This document shows, one piece after another, positions 32,205 to 41,302 of a DNA stretch of 64,000 nucleotides. The DNA comes from Planotetraspora kaengkrachanensis (GTDB lineage: Bacteria > Actinomycetota > Actinomycetes > Streptosporangiales > Streptosporangiaceae), in the NCBI RefSeq assembly GCF_016862895.1, contig NZ_BONV01000035.1, positions 1-64,000 of the forward strand. Direction: 5' to 3'. The position numbers were made by a program, and so were the translations under genes. The notes beneath the pieces were generated by a model, which did no database searches, had not been told where the DNA came from, and saw only the letters and a list, made by a program, of their open reading frames with translations. Each line of letters begins with the position of its first letter. Within the stretch, counting starts at the first letter, position 1.

Positions 32205-32801
32205 ATGACGATCGTGTCTTGGACGCAGCGGATCATCGAGGTGACCAGCGCGCGGCCGGAGCTGCGTGACATCGACTGGACGCCGGTCGAGGCCGAGCTG
32301 GGCACGACACTGCCGCCCGACTACCGCGAGCTGTGCTCGCTGCTCGGCGGCGGTTATTACTCCGGGTTCCTGCGGCTCCTGCAGCCGCGCGGTGACGCGG
32401 CGACGGACGGCCTGCTCCATTCCTGGCGGTGGCACCGAGACCATCCGGAATATGCGGGTCTATACGCACCGTACGACCTGTACGGCGGTCCCGGGCGGCC
32501 GGGTCTGCTCGGCTGGGGTGACGATCAGACCGAGGGTGAGTACTACTGGCTCGCGGACGCGGAGACCGATCCGGCGGCGTGGCCGGTGATCGCTCGCAAG
32601 GACGGCGCCGACCCGTGGCACCGATACGACATGAGCATGTCGGAGTTCATCTACCACATGCTCACGGATCACGACTTCAAGCCGTTCACGGTGGCCGCCA
32701 CGACAGCGAGGCCGTTCGTGCTGCCCGAGGGCGTGCAGATCACCACGGTGGAAGAGTGGAACGCGTGGGCGAACCGTACCGATGGCAGTCCCAGGCCATG
32801 A
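32205..32801 (+). CDS. SMI1/KNR4 (SUKH)-family protein
   Basis: This 198-residue protein has the SUKH pattern: IDWTPVEAELGTTLPPDYRELCSLLGGGYYSGFLRLL near the start, LLGWGDDQTEGEYYWLADAE in the middle, and MSEFIYHML toward the end. SUKH proteins are often immunity proteins to secreted toxins or are used as signalling adaptors. No toxin gene is adjacent, so this copy is an orphan. No obvious ribosome site precedes ATG 32205. A copy of the dispersed CGGCATGAGCGG motif lies just upstream. Confidence 0.82.
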   Translation: MTIVSWTQRIIEVTSARPELRDIDWTPVEAELGTTLPPDYRELCSLLGGGYYSGFLRLLQPRGDAATDGLLHSWRWHRDHPEYAGLYAPYDLYGGPGRPGLLGWGDDQTEGEYYWLADAETDPAAWPVIARKDGADPWHRYDMSMSEFIYHMLTDHDFKPFTVAATTARPFVLPEGVQITTVEEWNAWANRTDGSPRP

Positions 32802-32861
32802 CCATATCGACGTGAGCCCAGCCGGGAGACTACGGACTCACATCGGCAGAGAGCGCGGATC

Positions 32862-32873
32862 GCGGCAGAAGAG
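32862..32873 (+). repeat. Dispersed motif variant (GCGGCAGAAGAG)
   Basis: GCGGCAGAAGAG, with ATCGGCAGAGAG about 20 bp before it, falls in the spacer between the SUKH-like gene and the convergent hypothetical gene. It is the CAGAAGAG variant also seen at 20001 and 35549. Confidence 0.45.
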
Positions 32874-33064
32874 AGCGTTGTGGCTGATCATGCCCGGCTG
32901 CCGGAGGCCAGTGGAGCGCGTGCTCTCAGGATCCAGGTGTCCCTTCTCTGGGAGGAAAGCGCACTGGTGCGGTAGCGGTGGAGAAATGTGGGCGGTGCGA
33001 CGCTCGGCGTGCTGTTGGCTGAGTTCTGCCGGTCGTCCAGTTCCGGGACGTCGGCGAAGAATTC

Positions 33065-34057
33065 CTAGACTGCGTATGGGTCCCAGCTGGCGGCGTAGCG
33101 CAGCAGCGAGCGGGCCAGGTTCGGGTGGGCTGCCGCCCACCGGGTATCGAAGACGAACCACTGATCGAACCCGAAGAATCCGTCGATGTATCGGGCGACC
33201 TGCGCGATGTGCGTCTCCCCCCGGATCAGGGACTTGGCGGGTCGCTCCGGGTGAAGCATTTCCAGCGTCTCTCGGTGGATCTCCTTGTGCGTAAGGTCTC
33301 GGTCGATGCTGGCGGGGGATGGGGCGTATCCATCCATCTGGGCGTAGCGTTCCATCGCTGGGGCGATGTCCTCCTCACCGGGAGCGACCAGTGCTCGCAG
33401 CAGCCGGGCGTCGTGCGGCCAGCGGTGGGCGCCGGGACCGTCGACGCCCCGCAGGTGGGCGGCGAGATCAGGCAGGGTCAGGCCGGGGAAGGCCAGGGCG
33501 CCAGTTAGGTCCAGGTTCCGATGGCCGTCGGGCGATTCCCAGCACAGGCGGACCGAGAAGACTGACTCGGGCCCCGGTGGGGCGAGCCGGACGGTACGGA
33601 CCGGTACGCCATGACTGAAGACCGCACCGGACGCGGCCGCACCGGTGGGCAGCGGCCAGGTGTCGTGCAGCAGGAACGTGAGCCGTTCGGGTGAGGCGGC
33701 GGCGGTCTCGTCGTCGATGAAGTAGTAGGCGAGGTCCACCTCGTCGTCATCGGTACGCACTCTCAGGGCATGATCGCCGAGTCGGATGAAGTCGTCATCC
33801 CCCTCGACCCACAGGTGCTCGTGCAGTAGCTCGCGCAGTACGTCAACGCTCTCCGGCCGGGGCAGGTTCCGCTTCCGAGCCTCATCGAAGATCGAATCGA
33901 GGCCGTAGACGTCGCCGCCCAACTCGCTGTCGATCCAAGCCTCCGGGTCGTCGCGGTTCCAGCCGCGCTGAAACCAACCCAGTACAGTGGCGTCGGGCAC
34001 AGTGACTACCCGCTTACTGAACGGTGATTCCTCCCGCCACCGGGACACGAAATACAT
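33065..34057 (-). CDS. Hypothetical protein of 330 residues
   Basis: This soluble protein begins MYFVSRWREESPFSKRVVTVP. It contains acidic and aromatic stretches such as WIDSELGGDVYGLDSIFDEA and VRTDDDEVDLAYYFIDDE, and ends with GFFGFDQWFVFDTRWAAAHPNLARSLLRYAASWDPYAV. I do not recognise the family; it does not look like an enzyme with a known motif, and it has no signal peptide. An in-frame start 14 codons upstream is possible. The gene converges on the SUKH-like gene and may, like it, be an orphan of a polymorphic-toxin or unknown accessory system. Confidence 0.75.
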   Translation of the reverse strand: MYFVSRWREESPFSKRVVTVPDATVLGWFQRGWNRDDPEAWIDSELGGDVYGLDSIFDEARKRNLPRPESVDVLRELLHEHLWVEGDDDFIRLGDHALRVRTDDDEVDLAYYFIDDETAAASPERLTFLLHDTWPLPTGAAASGAVFSHGVPVRTVRLAPPGPESVFSVRLCWESPDGHRNLDLTGALAFPGLTLPDLAAHLRGVDGPGAHRWPHDARLLRALVAPGEEDIAPAMERYAQMDGYAPSPASIDRDLTHKEIHRETLEMLHPERPAKSLIRGETHIAQVARYIDGFFGFDQWFVFDTRWAAAHPNLARSLLRYAASWDPYAV

Positions 34058-34228
34058 GCGCTCGACTCTAGGCGAACCGTCCATCTCAAGCGGTTGCACG
34101 CAGCAGCAAAACCGGCCACGACCGGCGGAGCATGGCGGGAGCCCCCTGCCCGCCCGAGCCGCACTGCGACGGTACCCCGGTTCTTGACCAGCACTGTCTC
34201 GTTCTACTGACCATGAGCGCTGCTACGT

Positions 34229-35341
34229 CTAACTCTTCGCCGGCCACAGCTCCCATCGGTTCGCCCGTCCGCGCCTCACCTCGGCATCAGGGAACTGCTC
34301 TTGCAGCTCGGCCAGTCGCGCCATGATCTCCGCAATCGGCAACCCCGTGACGGCCAGCGGTTCCGGCTTGAGGGGCGGCGGCGCCGGCGGCTTCTTACGC
34401 CCCTTGCTCGCCTCGACGGCAGCTTTGAACATCTCCCGCACCCGTTGTATCCGCTTCGCCCACCCCGGCCAGGCCGGACACGGGCCGTCATACGGCGGCG
34501 TCACCCAACCGTGCTTGAACATCGGCGTGGCGCACTCACTGCACATCTGCTCGGCGGCAAGCTCGGAAACCGCCAGCAGATCACCGAGCTTGTGCTGCGC
34601 CATGCTGATCTTGAAGCGCAGGTCTGAGCGCTCTTTTCGGTCCTTCGAGGCCTTGTAGGTGGACCGCAGGTCGGCAAGCTGCTTCCGCAGGTCCCGAACC
34701 GCGAACTCCCGGTCGTACTTGTACTGAAAGAGCAAGGCCTCGCGCCGCTCCCCGGGCAACCAGCCGTTCTTGTCGATGACCTCCTCCGGGTCGCCCACTT
34801 CGGCCTCAAGGCGCTTCACGAACTCCTGGACACGCTCGATTTTGGTCTCAAGCTCGGCCATCTCCTTCTGACGCTTGACCGGCTCCATGCCCGGGAAGCG
34901 CGAGCCGTCCCGGAACGCAGCCAGCTCCGTCTGCAGGTGGTCGAGGATGGACAGGTTCTCGATGAGCGAGAGCCGTGCCTGCGCCCGTTCCGGGTCGTAG
35001 TGCTGCTTGCGGGCCTCGCGCTGCTTGTCGGCAGCGGCGCGCTCACGTTCCAGCTTGCGGTCCTCGCGCTCCCAGCGCGCTTCCAGCTGCTTCAACGTCA
35101 GCCGGCGGTGTCCGGGTTCGGCTCGCGTCCACTGACCCATGATGGCGATCGCCTCATCGAGTTCGGCCCGGCGCTCATCGAGTACCCACGGGTTCCATCT
35201 GCCGTCGCAGTTGATCTCAACGAACCGCGTCCGCGCCGCAATGAACTCCTCGGCCGTGGCGGTCACGCCAGGCTTCGGCTTCCAGAGCATCCCGTCGACC
35301 TCGATGACGCCTTCGGGGAGCGTTGCTGACGTCGTTGTCAT
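34229..35341 (-). CDS. Coiled-coil hypothetical protein
   Basis: This 370-residue protein is dominated by long charged coiled-coil segments (for example QLEARWEREDRKLERERAAA and EMAELETKIERVQEFVKRLE). It also has a CSEC motif near residue 280 with CPAWPGW after it, perhaps a metal-binding knuckle. The proline-rich PAPPPLKPEP linker and a C-terminal helix end the chain. I do not recognise the family. ATG 35341 is chosen because charged coding sequence begins there, although the frame stays open upstream to 35539. It might belong to an integrated plasmid or phage remnant, but nothing adjacent proves this. Confidence 0.72.
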   Translation of the reverse strand: MTTTSATLPEGVIEVDGMLWKPKPGVTATAEEFIAARTRFVEINCDGRWNPWVLDERRAELDEAIAIMGQWTRAEPGHRRLTLKQLEARWEREDRKLERERAAADKQREARKQHYDPERAQARLSLIENLSILDHLQTELAAFRDGSRFPGMEPVKRQKEMAELETKIERVQEFVKRLEAEVGDPEEVIDKNGWLPGERREALLFQYKYDREFAVRDLRKQLADLRSTYKASKDRKERSDLRFKISMAQHKLGDLLAVSELAAEQMCSECATPMFKHGWVTPPYDGPCPAWPGWAKRIQRVREMFKAAVEASKGRKKPPAPPPLKPEPLAVTGLPIAEIMARLAELQEQFPDAEVRRGRANRWELWPAKS

Positions 35342-35545
35342 CGCTGCGACCTCCGTCCGTCTGACGATGCACTCAGTCTGCACACGCCCACGCGCACGAC
35401 TCGCCAGATTTCCGTAGTCCCATCGCGCTAGGGACTGCCGCCCACCCCCGCGCGCTTCGTACGCCAAGTCGGTCTGATGCCCAACAGCCAGGCGGGTCAG
35501 GAGAACCAGAACAGCGCAGACAAAACCGGAGGCAGACACCCGACC

Positions 35546-35564
35546 ATCGGCAGAAGAGGAAGTG
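35546..35564 (+). repeat. Dispersed motif copy (ATCGGCAGAAGAGGAAGTG)
   Basis: This copy shares TCGGCA, AG, GGAAGTG and CG in order with the copy at 44059-44078. Both precede a copy of the 60-bp repeat, by about 30 and 65 bp. Confidence 0.55.
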
Positions 35565-35577
35565 TCGCCGGCCTAGC

Positions 35578-35637
35578 CGTGATCATGTAAAGCATCAGGT
35601 GGGGCCGAAGCGTCAAGCATCAACCGAGGTCTGACAC
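35578..35637 (+). repeat. 60-bp repeat, copy 1
   Basis: Starts CGTGATCATGTAAAGCATCA and ends CATCAACCGAGGTCTGACAC. It matches 44127-44186 at 54 of 60 positions without gaps, in the same orientation. Both copies are intergenic. Confidence 0.85.
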
Positions 35638-35708
35638 AGGGCGGGCGCACGTTGTCCTGCCTCGGTTTGATGATCGATGTGATCAACCAGAACCACGGTG
35701 TCGGGTGT

Positions 35709-35723
35709 GCGACTCGCGGCAGA
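35709..35723 (+). repeat. Dispersed motif copy (GCGACTCGCGGCAGA)
   Basis: GCGACTCGCGGCAGA is identical to 19993-20007 and shares its first 13 bases with 24512-24524. Confidence 0.6.
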
Positions 35724-35832
35724 TCCGCGCACGTGATCTCGCAAGGGTATCTGCATACATCGTCTATGAGTGTTCGGGTTAGTGCGCGATAGCCGTGCGC
35801 GCATCGGCGGCGCGTGCCACGGCCTGTAAGTT

Positions 35833-38796
35833 GTGCCGGTGACCGCACCAAAACCGGACGTCGTGCGTCAATCTGTCGCCCGCCCCGGTCTACCACTGCC
35901 ACCGGCTGGGCGCCTGATGAAGGTTCGGTTGCGCTTGCAGGTCATGGGCCCGTTACGGGTATGGCGGGGTGATATCGAGGTCGATGCCGGCCCCCGGCAG
36001 CAGCGGGCTTTGCTGGCACTACTGCTGGCGCAGCACGGCCGGCCGGTCGGACTGGGCGAGCTCGTCGACCTGATCTGGGTGACGGACCCGCCGGCGACCG
36101 CGGTGAATATCATCCAAAAGTACATCGGTGCACTACGCCGGATGTTGGAACCCGACGTGGCGCCGCGGTCGTCTGGGTCGTACCTGGCCCGCCAGGGCAA
36201 CGGCTACCGGCTGACGGCCGGTCCCGACGTGCTCGACCTGGCCGCCTTCGGCCGGTTCGTCACGGCGGCGAAAGCGGCGGCCGCCGCTGGGCGGACGGGT
36301 GAGGCGCTCGACCGGTACGGCGAGGCCCTGCAGCTGTGTCAGGGTCAGGCGGGCGGAGGCCTGGCGGACAACGCAGCGGCTGCGGCCGTCTTCGCCGGCA
36401 TCGACGGCCAGTTCGTCGACGCGGCGGTCGATGCCGCCGGTATCGCGGTGGCCGAAGGCCGTCCGGGCGAGGTGCTCGCGCCGCTGCGACTGGCCGCGAG
36501 AATGTTCCCGCTCCACGAACCCGTGCACGCGAGTCTGATGGCGGTGCTCGCCGGCGCCGATCGCCAGGCCGAAGGGCTGGCGGTGTACCAGTCGATTCGT
36601 GAACGTCTCGCCGACGAGCTCGGTGTCGACCCGGGGCGCGAGTTGCGCGAGGCGTACCTGCGGGTGCTGACCCCGATCGTGGTCACCCCAGCCGCGGTGC
36701 CGCCCACCGCGCCCACCGTTCTTGTCCCGGCCGAGCTGCCGCCCACCGCGCCCACCGTTCTTGTCCCGGCCCAGCTGCCGCCCGATCTTCCGCTGTTCGT
36801 CGGACGCCGGGCGGAACTGGCGGTGCTCGACGACCTCGTGGCCGCGACGACCAACCGCACCGGTCCACTGGTGATCGCGATGGACGGCATGGGCGGCGTG
36901 GGCAAGTCGACGCTCGCCGCGCACTTCGCGCACCGCGTCGCCCGGAAGTTCACCGACGGCCAGCTCTACCTGGACCTGCAGGGCCACGAGGACGACGGTG
37001 AGGGCGTCCCGGCCGTCGAAGCCCTGCGCTCCCTGCTCTACGCACTGGGATTGCGCGGTGCGGACGCCCCGGAGTCGCTGGAGGCGTTGGTGGGTACCTA
37101 CCGCAGCCTCACGGCCGGGAAGCGGATCCTGGTGCTACTGGACAACGTCCGCGACCAGTCGCAGGTCCAGCCGCTGCTGCCGGGTTCAGCCGGAAGTCTG
37201 GTGCTGGTCACCAGCCGCCTCCCGCAAGTAGGCCTGGCCGTCCTCGGAGGCGCCCGCCTCATCCGGGTCGACCTGCCCGACCGGCAGGTCGCCCGCAAGA
37301 TGCTCGAACGGCGGCTCACACACACCGAACGTGTCACCGGCGGCGACGCCGAGTCCCTCGACGCGATCGTCGAGCTGTCCGGGCGGCTGCCACTGGCACT
37401 GGCGATCCTGGGCGCCCGGCTCAGCGCCCGTCCGCGACTGTCGCTGGCGTCGGTCGTCGCGGAGTTGCGCGACGGCGCCCACCGGCTGGCGGCGTTCCCC
37501 GGCGGGCGGGGCGTGCGTGACCCGCGTACGACGTTCGCGTGGTCGTACCGCCAGCTGAGTCCCGACGCGGCCCGGCTGTTCCGGCTGCTGTCGGTCGCGC
37601 TGACCCCGGGCATCACGGCCGAGGCGGCCACGAGTCTGTCGGCGTGGGAGCCGCGACGCACCCGCGAGGCCCTCATGGAACTGGCGGAGGCCGCGCTGGT
37701 GACGGAGGACGACCACGGCCGGTTCACCTCACACGTCCTGGTCAAGGCGTACGCGGAGGAGCTGTTCCGGGAAACCGAACCGCCCGCTGAGCAGGCGGCG
37801 GCGGTTAGCCGGCTCCTGCAGCATTACCTGCACAGTGTCCTGAATGCCCAGTCCGAGCTGAAGAGCTACTTCCGGATCTCACCGCCGCCGCCTCCGCCGG
37901 ACGGCGTTATCGCCGAGCGGCAGGGCTCACTGGACAACGCCTACGGCTGGTTCGACCGTCACCGCGACGTTCTGTTCGAGGCTGTCCACATCGCGGCCGA
38001 GGGTGACCACGGTGTCGCCCCTTGGCGGCTGGCCCTGGCCATGCCGCAGTACCTGGAGAGTGCGGGCCTCATCCGCGACTGGGAAGACGTCGTCCGCTTG
38101 GCGCTGCGCGCCGCCCGTGAGCAGGGTGACGCGATCGGCGAGGCGCACCTGTGCCGCAGCCTCGCCGGTCCCCGCTGGTACTCCGGCGCGAACGACGACG
38201 CCCTCGACCTGCTGCGGACCGCGTTGCGGCACTACACCGAGCACGGCATGACCAAGGAGCAGAGCGCGGTGCGGAACAACCTCCAGGCGGTGTACACCTC
38301 GCTTGGCGACCACGAGGTGGCGCTGGAACACGCCCGGCAGGCGGTGACTCTGAGCCGGCTCAGCGGAGAGCGTCAAACCGAACTCAACGGCCTGATGCGC
38401 ATAGGTCAGTCGCTCGCCGAGCTTAAGCGGTTCGAGGAGGCGGTACACGCGTTGCGGCAGGCGCTCGACATCTGCCGTGACCTCGACCAGTGGACCGAGG
38501 AAGCGTGGATCCGGCACATGCTCGCGCAGAGCCTCGCGGGCATGGGCCGAGTCGACGAGGCGATCGAGGAATACACCGCAGCGGTCCGGCTGGGCGGCGT
38601 GTTGGCGCAGGGACCGACGCAGGTCTATTCGCTCCGGGATCTGTCGAAGCTTCTGCTGTCGACGGGTGACGTGGCCGGGGCGCGGCGGGCATTCGACCGC
38701 GCCGTCGAGCTGATGGGCACATTCCAGGACGGCGGACCCGAGCTCCTGCGAGCCGACCTCGGGGAGCTCGCAGAACTGCTCGCCCGGCACCGCTAG
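35833..38796 (+). CDS. SARP/AfsR-type regulator: OmpR-like DBD, BTAD, NB-ARC, TPR
   Basis: This regulator of up to 987 residues has an OmpR-type winged HTH (RQQRALLALLLAQHGRPVGLGELVDLIW) and a bacterial transcriptional activation domain ending DELGVDPGRELREAYLRVL. An NB-ARC ATPase with P-loop GMGGVGKST at about residue 353 follows, then a winged-helix part and a TPR array. AfsR-like proteins activate secondary-metabolite or stress genes. Candidate starts are GTG 35833, GTG 35839 and ATG 35917; the last directly precedes the conserved DBD. A 39-bp tandem duplication (13 residues, PPTAPTVLVPA) forms the BTAD/NB-ARC linker. No biosynthetic cluster is nearby in the window. Confidence 0.9.
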   Translation: MPVTAPKPDVVRQSVARPGLPLPPAGRLMKVRLRLQVMGPLRVWRGDIEVDAGPRQQRALLALLLAQHGRPVGLGELVDLIWVTDPPATAVNIIQKYIGALRRMLEPDVAPRSSGSYLARQGNGYRLTAGPDVLDLAAFGRFVTAAKAAAAAGRTGEALDRYGEALQLCQGQAGGGLADNAAAAAVFAGIDGQFVDAAVDAAGIAVAEGRPGEVLAPLRLAARMFPLHEPVHASLMAVLAGADRQAEGLAVYQSIRERLADELGVDPGRELREAYLRVLTPIVVTPAAVPPTAPTVLVPAELPPTAPTVLVPAQLPPDLPLFVGRRAELAVLDDLVAATTNRTGPLVIAMDGMGGVGKSTLAAHFAHRVARKFTDGQLYLDLQGHEDDGEGVPAVEALRSLLYALGLRGADAPESLEALVGTYRSLTAGKRILVLLDNVRDQSQVQPLLPGSAGSLVLVTSRLPQVGLAVLGGARLIRVDLPDRQVARKMLERRLTHTERVTGGDAESLDAIVELSGRLPLALAILGARLSARPRLSLASVVAELRDGAHRLAAFPGGRGVRDPRTTFAWSYRQLSPDAARLFRLLSVALTPGITAEAATSLSAWEPRRTREALMELAEAALVTEDDHGRFTSHVLVKAYAEELFRETEPPAEQAAAVSRLLQHYLHSVLNAQSELKSYFRISPPPPPPDGVIAERQGSLDNAYGWFDRHRDVLFEAVHIAAEGDHGVAPWRLALAMPQYLESAGLIRDWEDVVRLALRAAREQGDAIGEAHLCRSLAGPRWYSGANDDALDLLRTALRHYTEHGMTKEQSAVRNNLQAVYTSLGDHEVALEHARQAVTLSRLSGERQTELNGLMRIGQSLAELKRFEEAVHALRQALDICRDLDQWTEEAWIRHMLAQSLAGMGRVDEAIEEYTAAVRLGGVLAQGPTQVYSLRDLSKLLLSTGDVAGARRAFDRAVELMGTFQDGGPELLRADLGELAELLARHR
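36697..36774 (+). repeat. In-frame 39-bp tandem duplication in the SARP linker
   Basis: Two adjacent 39-bp copies at 36697-36735 and 36736-36774 differ at only two or three positions and encode 13-residue repeats containing PPTAPTVLVPA. It lengthens the flexible linker between the activation and NB-ARC domains and could vary by slippage. Confidence 0.85.
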
Positions 38797-38804
38797 ACGC
38801 CGTC

Positions 38805-38925
38805 TCGGCGGCCACCCGCTGCATGAAGGCCGCCGTAACGTCCGGATGCGAGACGAACACCATGTGCGAGACTTCGATGAACGTCTCGGCCGTGTCCAAC
38901 GCCGTCGTCCGAACCTTGGCATGAT
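38805..38925 (-). pseudogene. Alpha/beta-hydrolase C-terminal fragment
   Basis: The minus strand reads ALDTAETFIEVSHMVFVSHP and then DVTAAFMQRVAAETA, which resembles the last helices and the catalytic His region (SHMVFVSHP) of an alpha/beta hydrolase. No upstream part of the gene is present and no proper stop follows. It abuts the end of the SARP gene on the other strand. Confidence 0.6.
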
Positions 38926-38940
38926 CACATGCACTACTTT

Positions 38941-38952
38941 CGGCATGAGAGG
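38941..38952 (+). repeat. Dispersed motif copy (CGGCATGAGAGG)
   Basis: Matches the CGGCATGAGCGG core at 11 of 12 positions. It lies between two gene fragments. Confidence 0.5.
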
Positions 38953-39088
38953 TCGGCTCCAGCCTCGCAATGGAGTGCCGGTCGCAGTGGCCTGCGGACC
39001 GATACCCGACAGTCCTACACGCGCCGACGACGTCACCTGGGACTTCTCAACGCAGCGAGGACTCGCTCCTCCTTGACAGGGTCGATGC

Positions 39089-39304
39089 CTAGCTCCGCAA
39101 CCTGGTGGTTCTCCGCCAAAGCGCCGTCGTGTTGTACGAACCAGATAGCCGATTCTCGGCGGCCTTGAGCAGGAGGCCGACGAGGTCGCGGACGTCGATC
39201 GGCTGGATCGGCCAGGTCGGCCTGCCCGGCGCGAGGACTTGGCTGGGACCGCAATCCTCGTATCGATTGGCGACCGCTTTCGTGGTCTGAGAGAACAGCG
39301 ACAT
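39089..39304 (-). pseudogene. NAD-dependent epimerase/dehydratase fragment
   Basis: The minus-strand reading contains GPSQVLAPGRPTWPIQPIDV and RDLVGLLLKAAENRLSGSYN, the middle-to-late part of an extended SDR or NmrA-like epimerase (IDVRDL is characteristic). The cofactor-binding N-terminus and the C-terminus are missing, so this is a remnant about 70 residues long. Confidence 0.7.
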
Positions 39305-39439
39305 AACACGCTGGTTCGAGATCGCACGTCGTAGCCACTTTTTTGTGGGTACTTGTCGGCCGGGCCGGGGCGGCCTGAAGCTTGGTGGGCGGTCGGAGGG
39401 CCGTCAGACGCAGGGGAGATGGGGAGGTCGGCGGGTGTA

Positions 39440-39805
39440 TCAGGAAACCGGTTGGGACTCGGCCAGCTTCTCCAGGCAGCGGTGGCCCCAGTCGGAAACA
39501 GGCGCCAACGCTTCGGAGAGTTCACGGCCGAAGGCGGTCAGGGAGTACACGGTCTTCAGCGGCCGTACATCGTGCACCTCCCGATGGACCAGTCCGTCGG
39601 TCTCCATCTCCCGGAGCGTTTGAGTCAGCACCTTCTCGGTGAGGCCAGGCAGTCGCCGGCGCAGCTCCCCGGGGCGGTGCGGACTGGATTCCAGGAGCCA
39701 GAGCAAAATCGTCTTCCACTTGCCGTCAATCACGGCGATCGCGGCGGTCACTCCGCAGACATTCGGGTCCTGGGCACGGCTGCGCGTCATCTTCATCCCA
39801 TTCAT
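39440..39805 (-). CDS. HxlR-family transcriptional regulator
   Basis: This winged-helix regulator of about 120 residues has the HxlR signature: CGVTAAIAVIDGKWKTILLWLLESSPHRPGELRRRLPGLTEKVLTQTLREMETDGLV. The conserved Cys near the start can act as a redox or electrophile sensor in this family. Several in-frame ATGs (39805, 39796, 39790) precede the domain, and the frame runs on to 39841, overlapping the divergent gene's start. It is divergent from the damaged imine-reductase-like gene, its probable former target. Confidence 0.85.
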   Translation of the reverse strand: MNGMKMTRSRAQDPNVCGVTAAIAVIDGKWKTILLWLLESSPHRPGELRRRLPGLTEKVLTQTLREMETDGLVHREVHDVRPLKTVYSLTAFGRELSEALAPVSDWGHRCLEKLAESQPVS

Positions 39806-39839
39806 TGCCGTTCGTCGATATTCGCGCAGGAGTTGAGTC

Positions 39840-40578
39840 ATGATCTCGCACACCGAACAGTCTGCTGTCACCGTGCTCGGACTGGGGCCGATGGGCCGGG
39901 CCCTGGCTGGTGCCTTCCTGGATGCCGGCCTGCGGACCACGGTCTGGAATCGGACCCCGGGCCGTGAACGTGACCGCCGACGCCCCCGACCGGGCCCGGA
40001 ACACTGCGGTTTGGGCGGACGAGCACGGCATCGGGTACCTGGACGGTGCGATCATGACGCCGACCACGACCATCGGAACGTCGGCGGCGGTGTTCCTCTA
40101 CAGCGGCCCAGAGGAGCTTTACCGGGAGCACCGGCCGGTGCTGGACGTTCTGGGTGGCACATCCACCCACCTCGGTGCGGAAATCGGCCGGGCGGCTGCA
40201 TACGACATCGCATTGCTCGACATCTTCTGGACCGCGATGGCGGGCTATGCGCACGCGCTGGCGGTGGCGAGGGCTGAGGGGGTCACCGCACGGGAGTTGG
40301 CGCCGTTCGCCAAGGGAATTGGCGCGATCCTGCCGCCGATCTTCGAGCAGGCTGCGGAGGAGGTGGACAGCGGCAGGTTCTCCGGCGAGGACAACCCGAT
40401 CACCTCGGCGGTATCGTCCATGGCCCACATCGTCCGCACCTCCGAGGCCCATGGCATCGACGCGGGCGTGATGCGCGCGGCCGAAGGCTTGGCGCGCCGC
40501 GCCATCGGGCGTGGCCATGGCGCGGACGGGTTCACCCGGATCACCGAGATTCTGAACCCCCGCCGTTCCGTCTCGTAG
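39840..40578 (+). pseudogene. NAD(P)-dependent oxidoreductase (imine reductase/3-HIBDH-like) with internal deletion
   Basis: The 5' part, starting MISHTEQSAVTVLGLGPMGRALAGAFLDAGLRTTVWNRTPGR, is an intact Rossmann cofactor-binding start. The sequence then jumps at about 39957-39966 into another frame that continues VNVTADAPDRARNTAVWADEHGIGYLDGAIMTP and the complete all-helical C-terminal domain. About 60-70 residues of the Rossmann domain are missing, and the join also changes frame. The remaining 200 residues are undamaged, which indicates a fairly recent deletion. It is divergent from the HxlR gene. Confidence 0.82.
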
Positions 40579-40756
40579 AGCAAGAGCTCCGGATGGCAAG
40601 AAGTCGACTCGATCAAGGCCCGAGCTCTGACCCGGAAGTTTGCATCCGTGAACGTCCGTCGAGTTCCGCCATCCGTTTGCCTGTACTCGCGGCCGTACAG
40701 CCGAGCCGGTGCACAACCAGGCGGAGAGTGGGTTAGTTATCAGGTCCGAGGTGGCG

Positions 40757-41098
40757 TCACCCCGGGACGCCGCCGAAGCTGATCTCATTGCCTTCCGCGT
40801 CCCGGTAGGTCACCTTGGTCACGCCACCGTCGTACGTCTCGCGCCTGGCAGGCTCGATGCCCCGCCGGGCGATCTCGGCGACCCGGTCGTCCAGGTCGTC
40901 GACGAACGACAGCACCAGGGCGTTCCCCGCCCGTTCCGGCTCTTGCACGATGTAGATGTAACGGTTCTCGGCCACCTCCCACACTGCCTCGATGTCGTTC
41001 GGCAGGAACGAGGGCTGCCCGCCGAAGAACTGCTCGTACCACGGCAACGCCGCGGCGTAGTCGGTGACGGGGATACCAGCAAAGAGGTCCAGCGCCAT
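40757..41098 (-). CDS. VOC-superfamily (glyoxalase-like) protein
   Basis: This 113-residue protein shows one VOC beta-alpha-beta-beta-beta module: LFAGIPVTDYAAALPWYEQFFGGQPSF at the start and VTKVTYRDAEGNEISFGG at the end. Members act as dioxygenases, isomerases or resistance proteins that bind drugs; function cannot be read from sequence. ATG 41098 follows GGAGGAC. It is on the same strand as, and about 200 bp from, the DHFR-like gene. Confidence 0.85.
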   Translation of the reverse strand: MALDLFAGIPVTDYAAALPWYEQFFGGQPSFLPNDIEAVWEVAENRYIYIVQEPERAGNALVLSFVDDLDDRVAEIARRGIEPARRETYDGGVTKVTYRDAEGNEISFGGVPG

Positions 41099-41302
41099 GT
41101 CGTCCTCCACGCGCGTAGTCGATGTGTCGCCGGTACTGACCCCGGCAGCGTCGGGAACTTCTCGGCGCCCGCCCCGCCCGGTGCATCCTGTCCCGAGAAG
41201 CCGGTACCGCGTATCCCTCCTGCCCAGGTGGTGCGCCATCGGACGATCACATCGCCGACCACCGGATGTGGCGCCGCTACGGCGATCCTCCCGAGAAGGC
41301 CA

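Larger units (their letters stand above)
35342..35832. other. Intergenic region with 60-bp repeat and two dispersed motif copies
   Basis: This 490-bp region lies between two divergent genes. It contains motif copies at 35546-35564 and 35709-35723, and one copy of a 60-bp repeat at 35578-35637. I see no gene in it. Confidence 0.55.
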
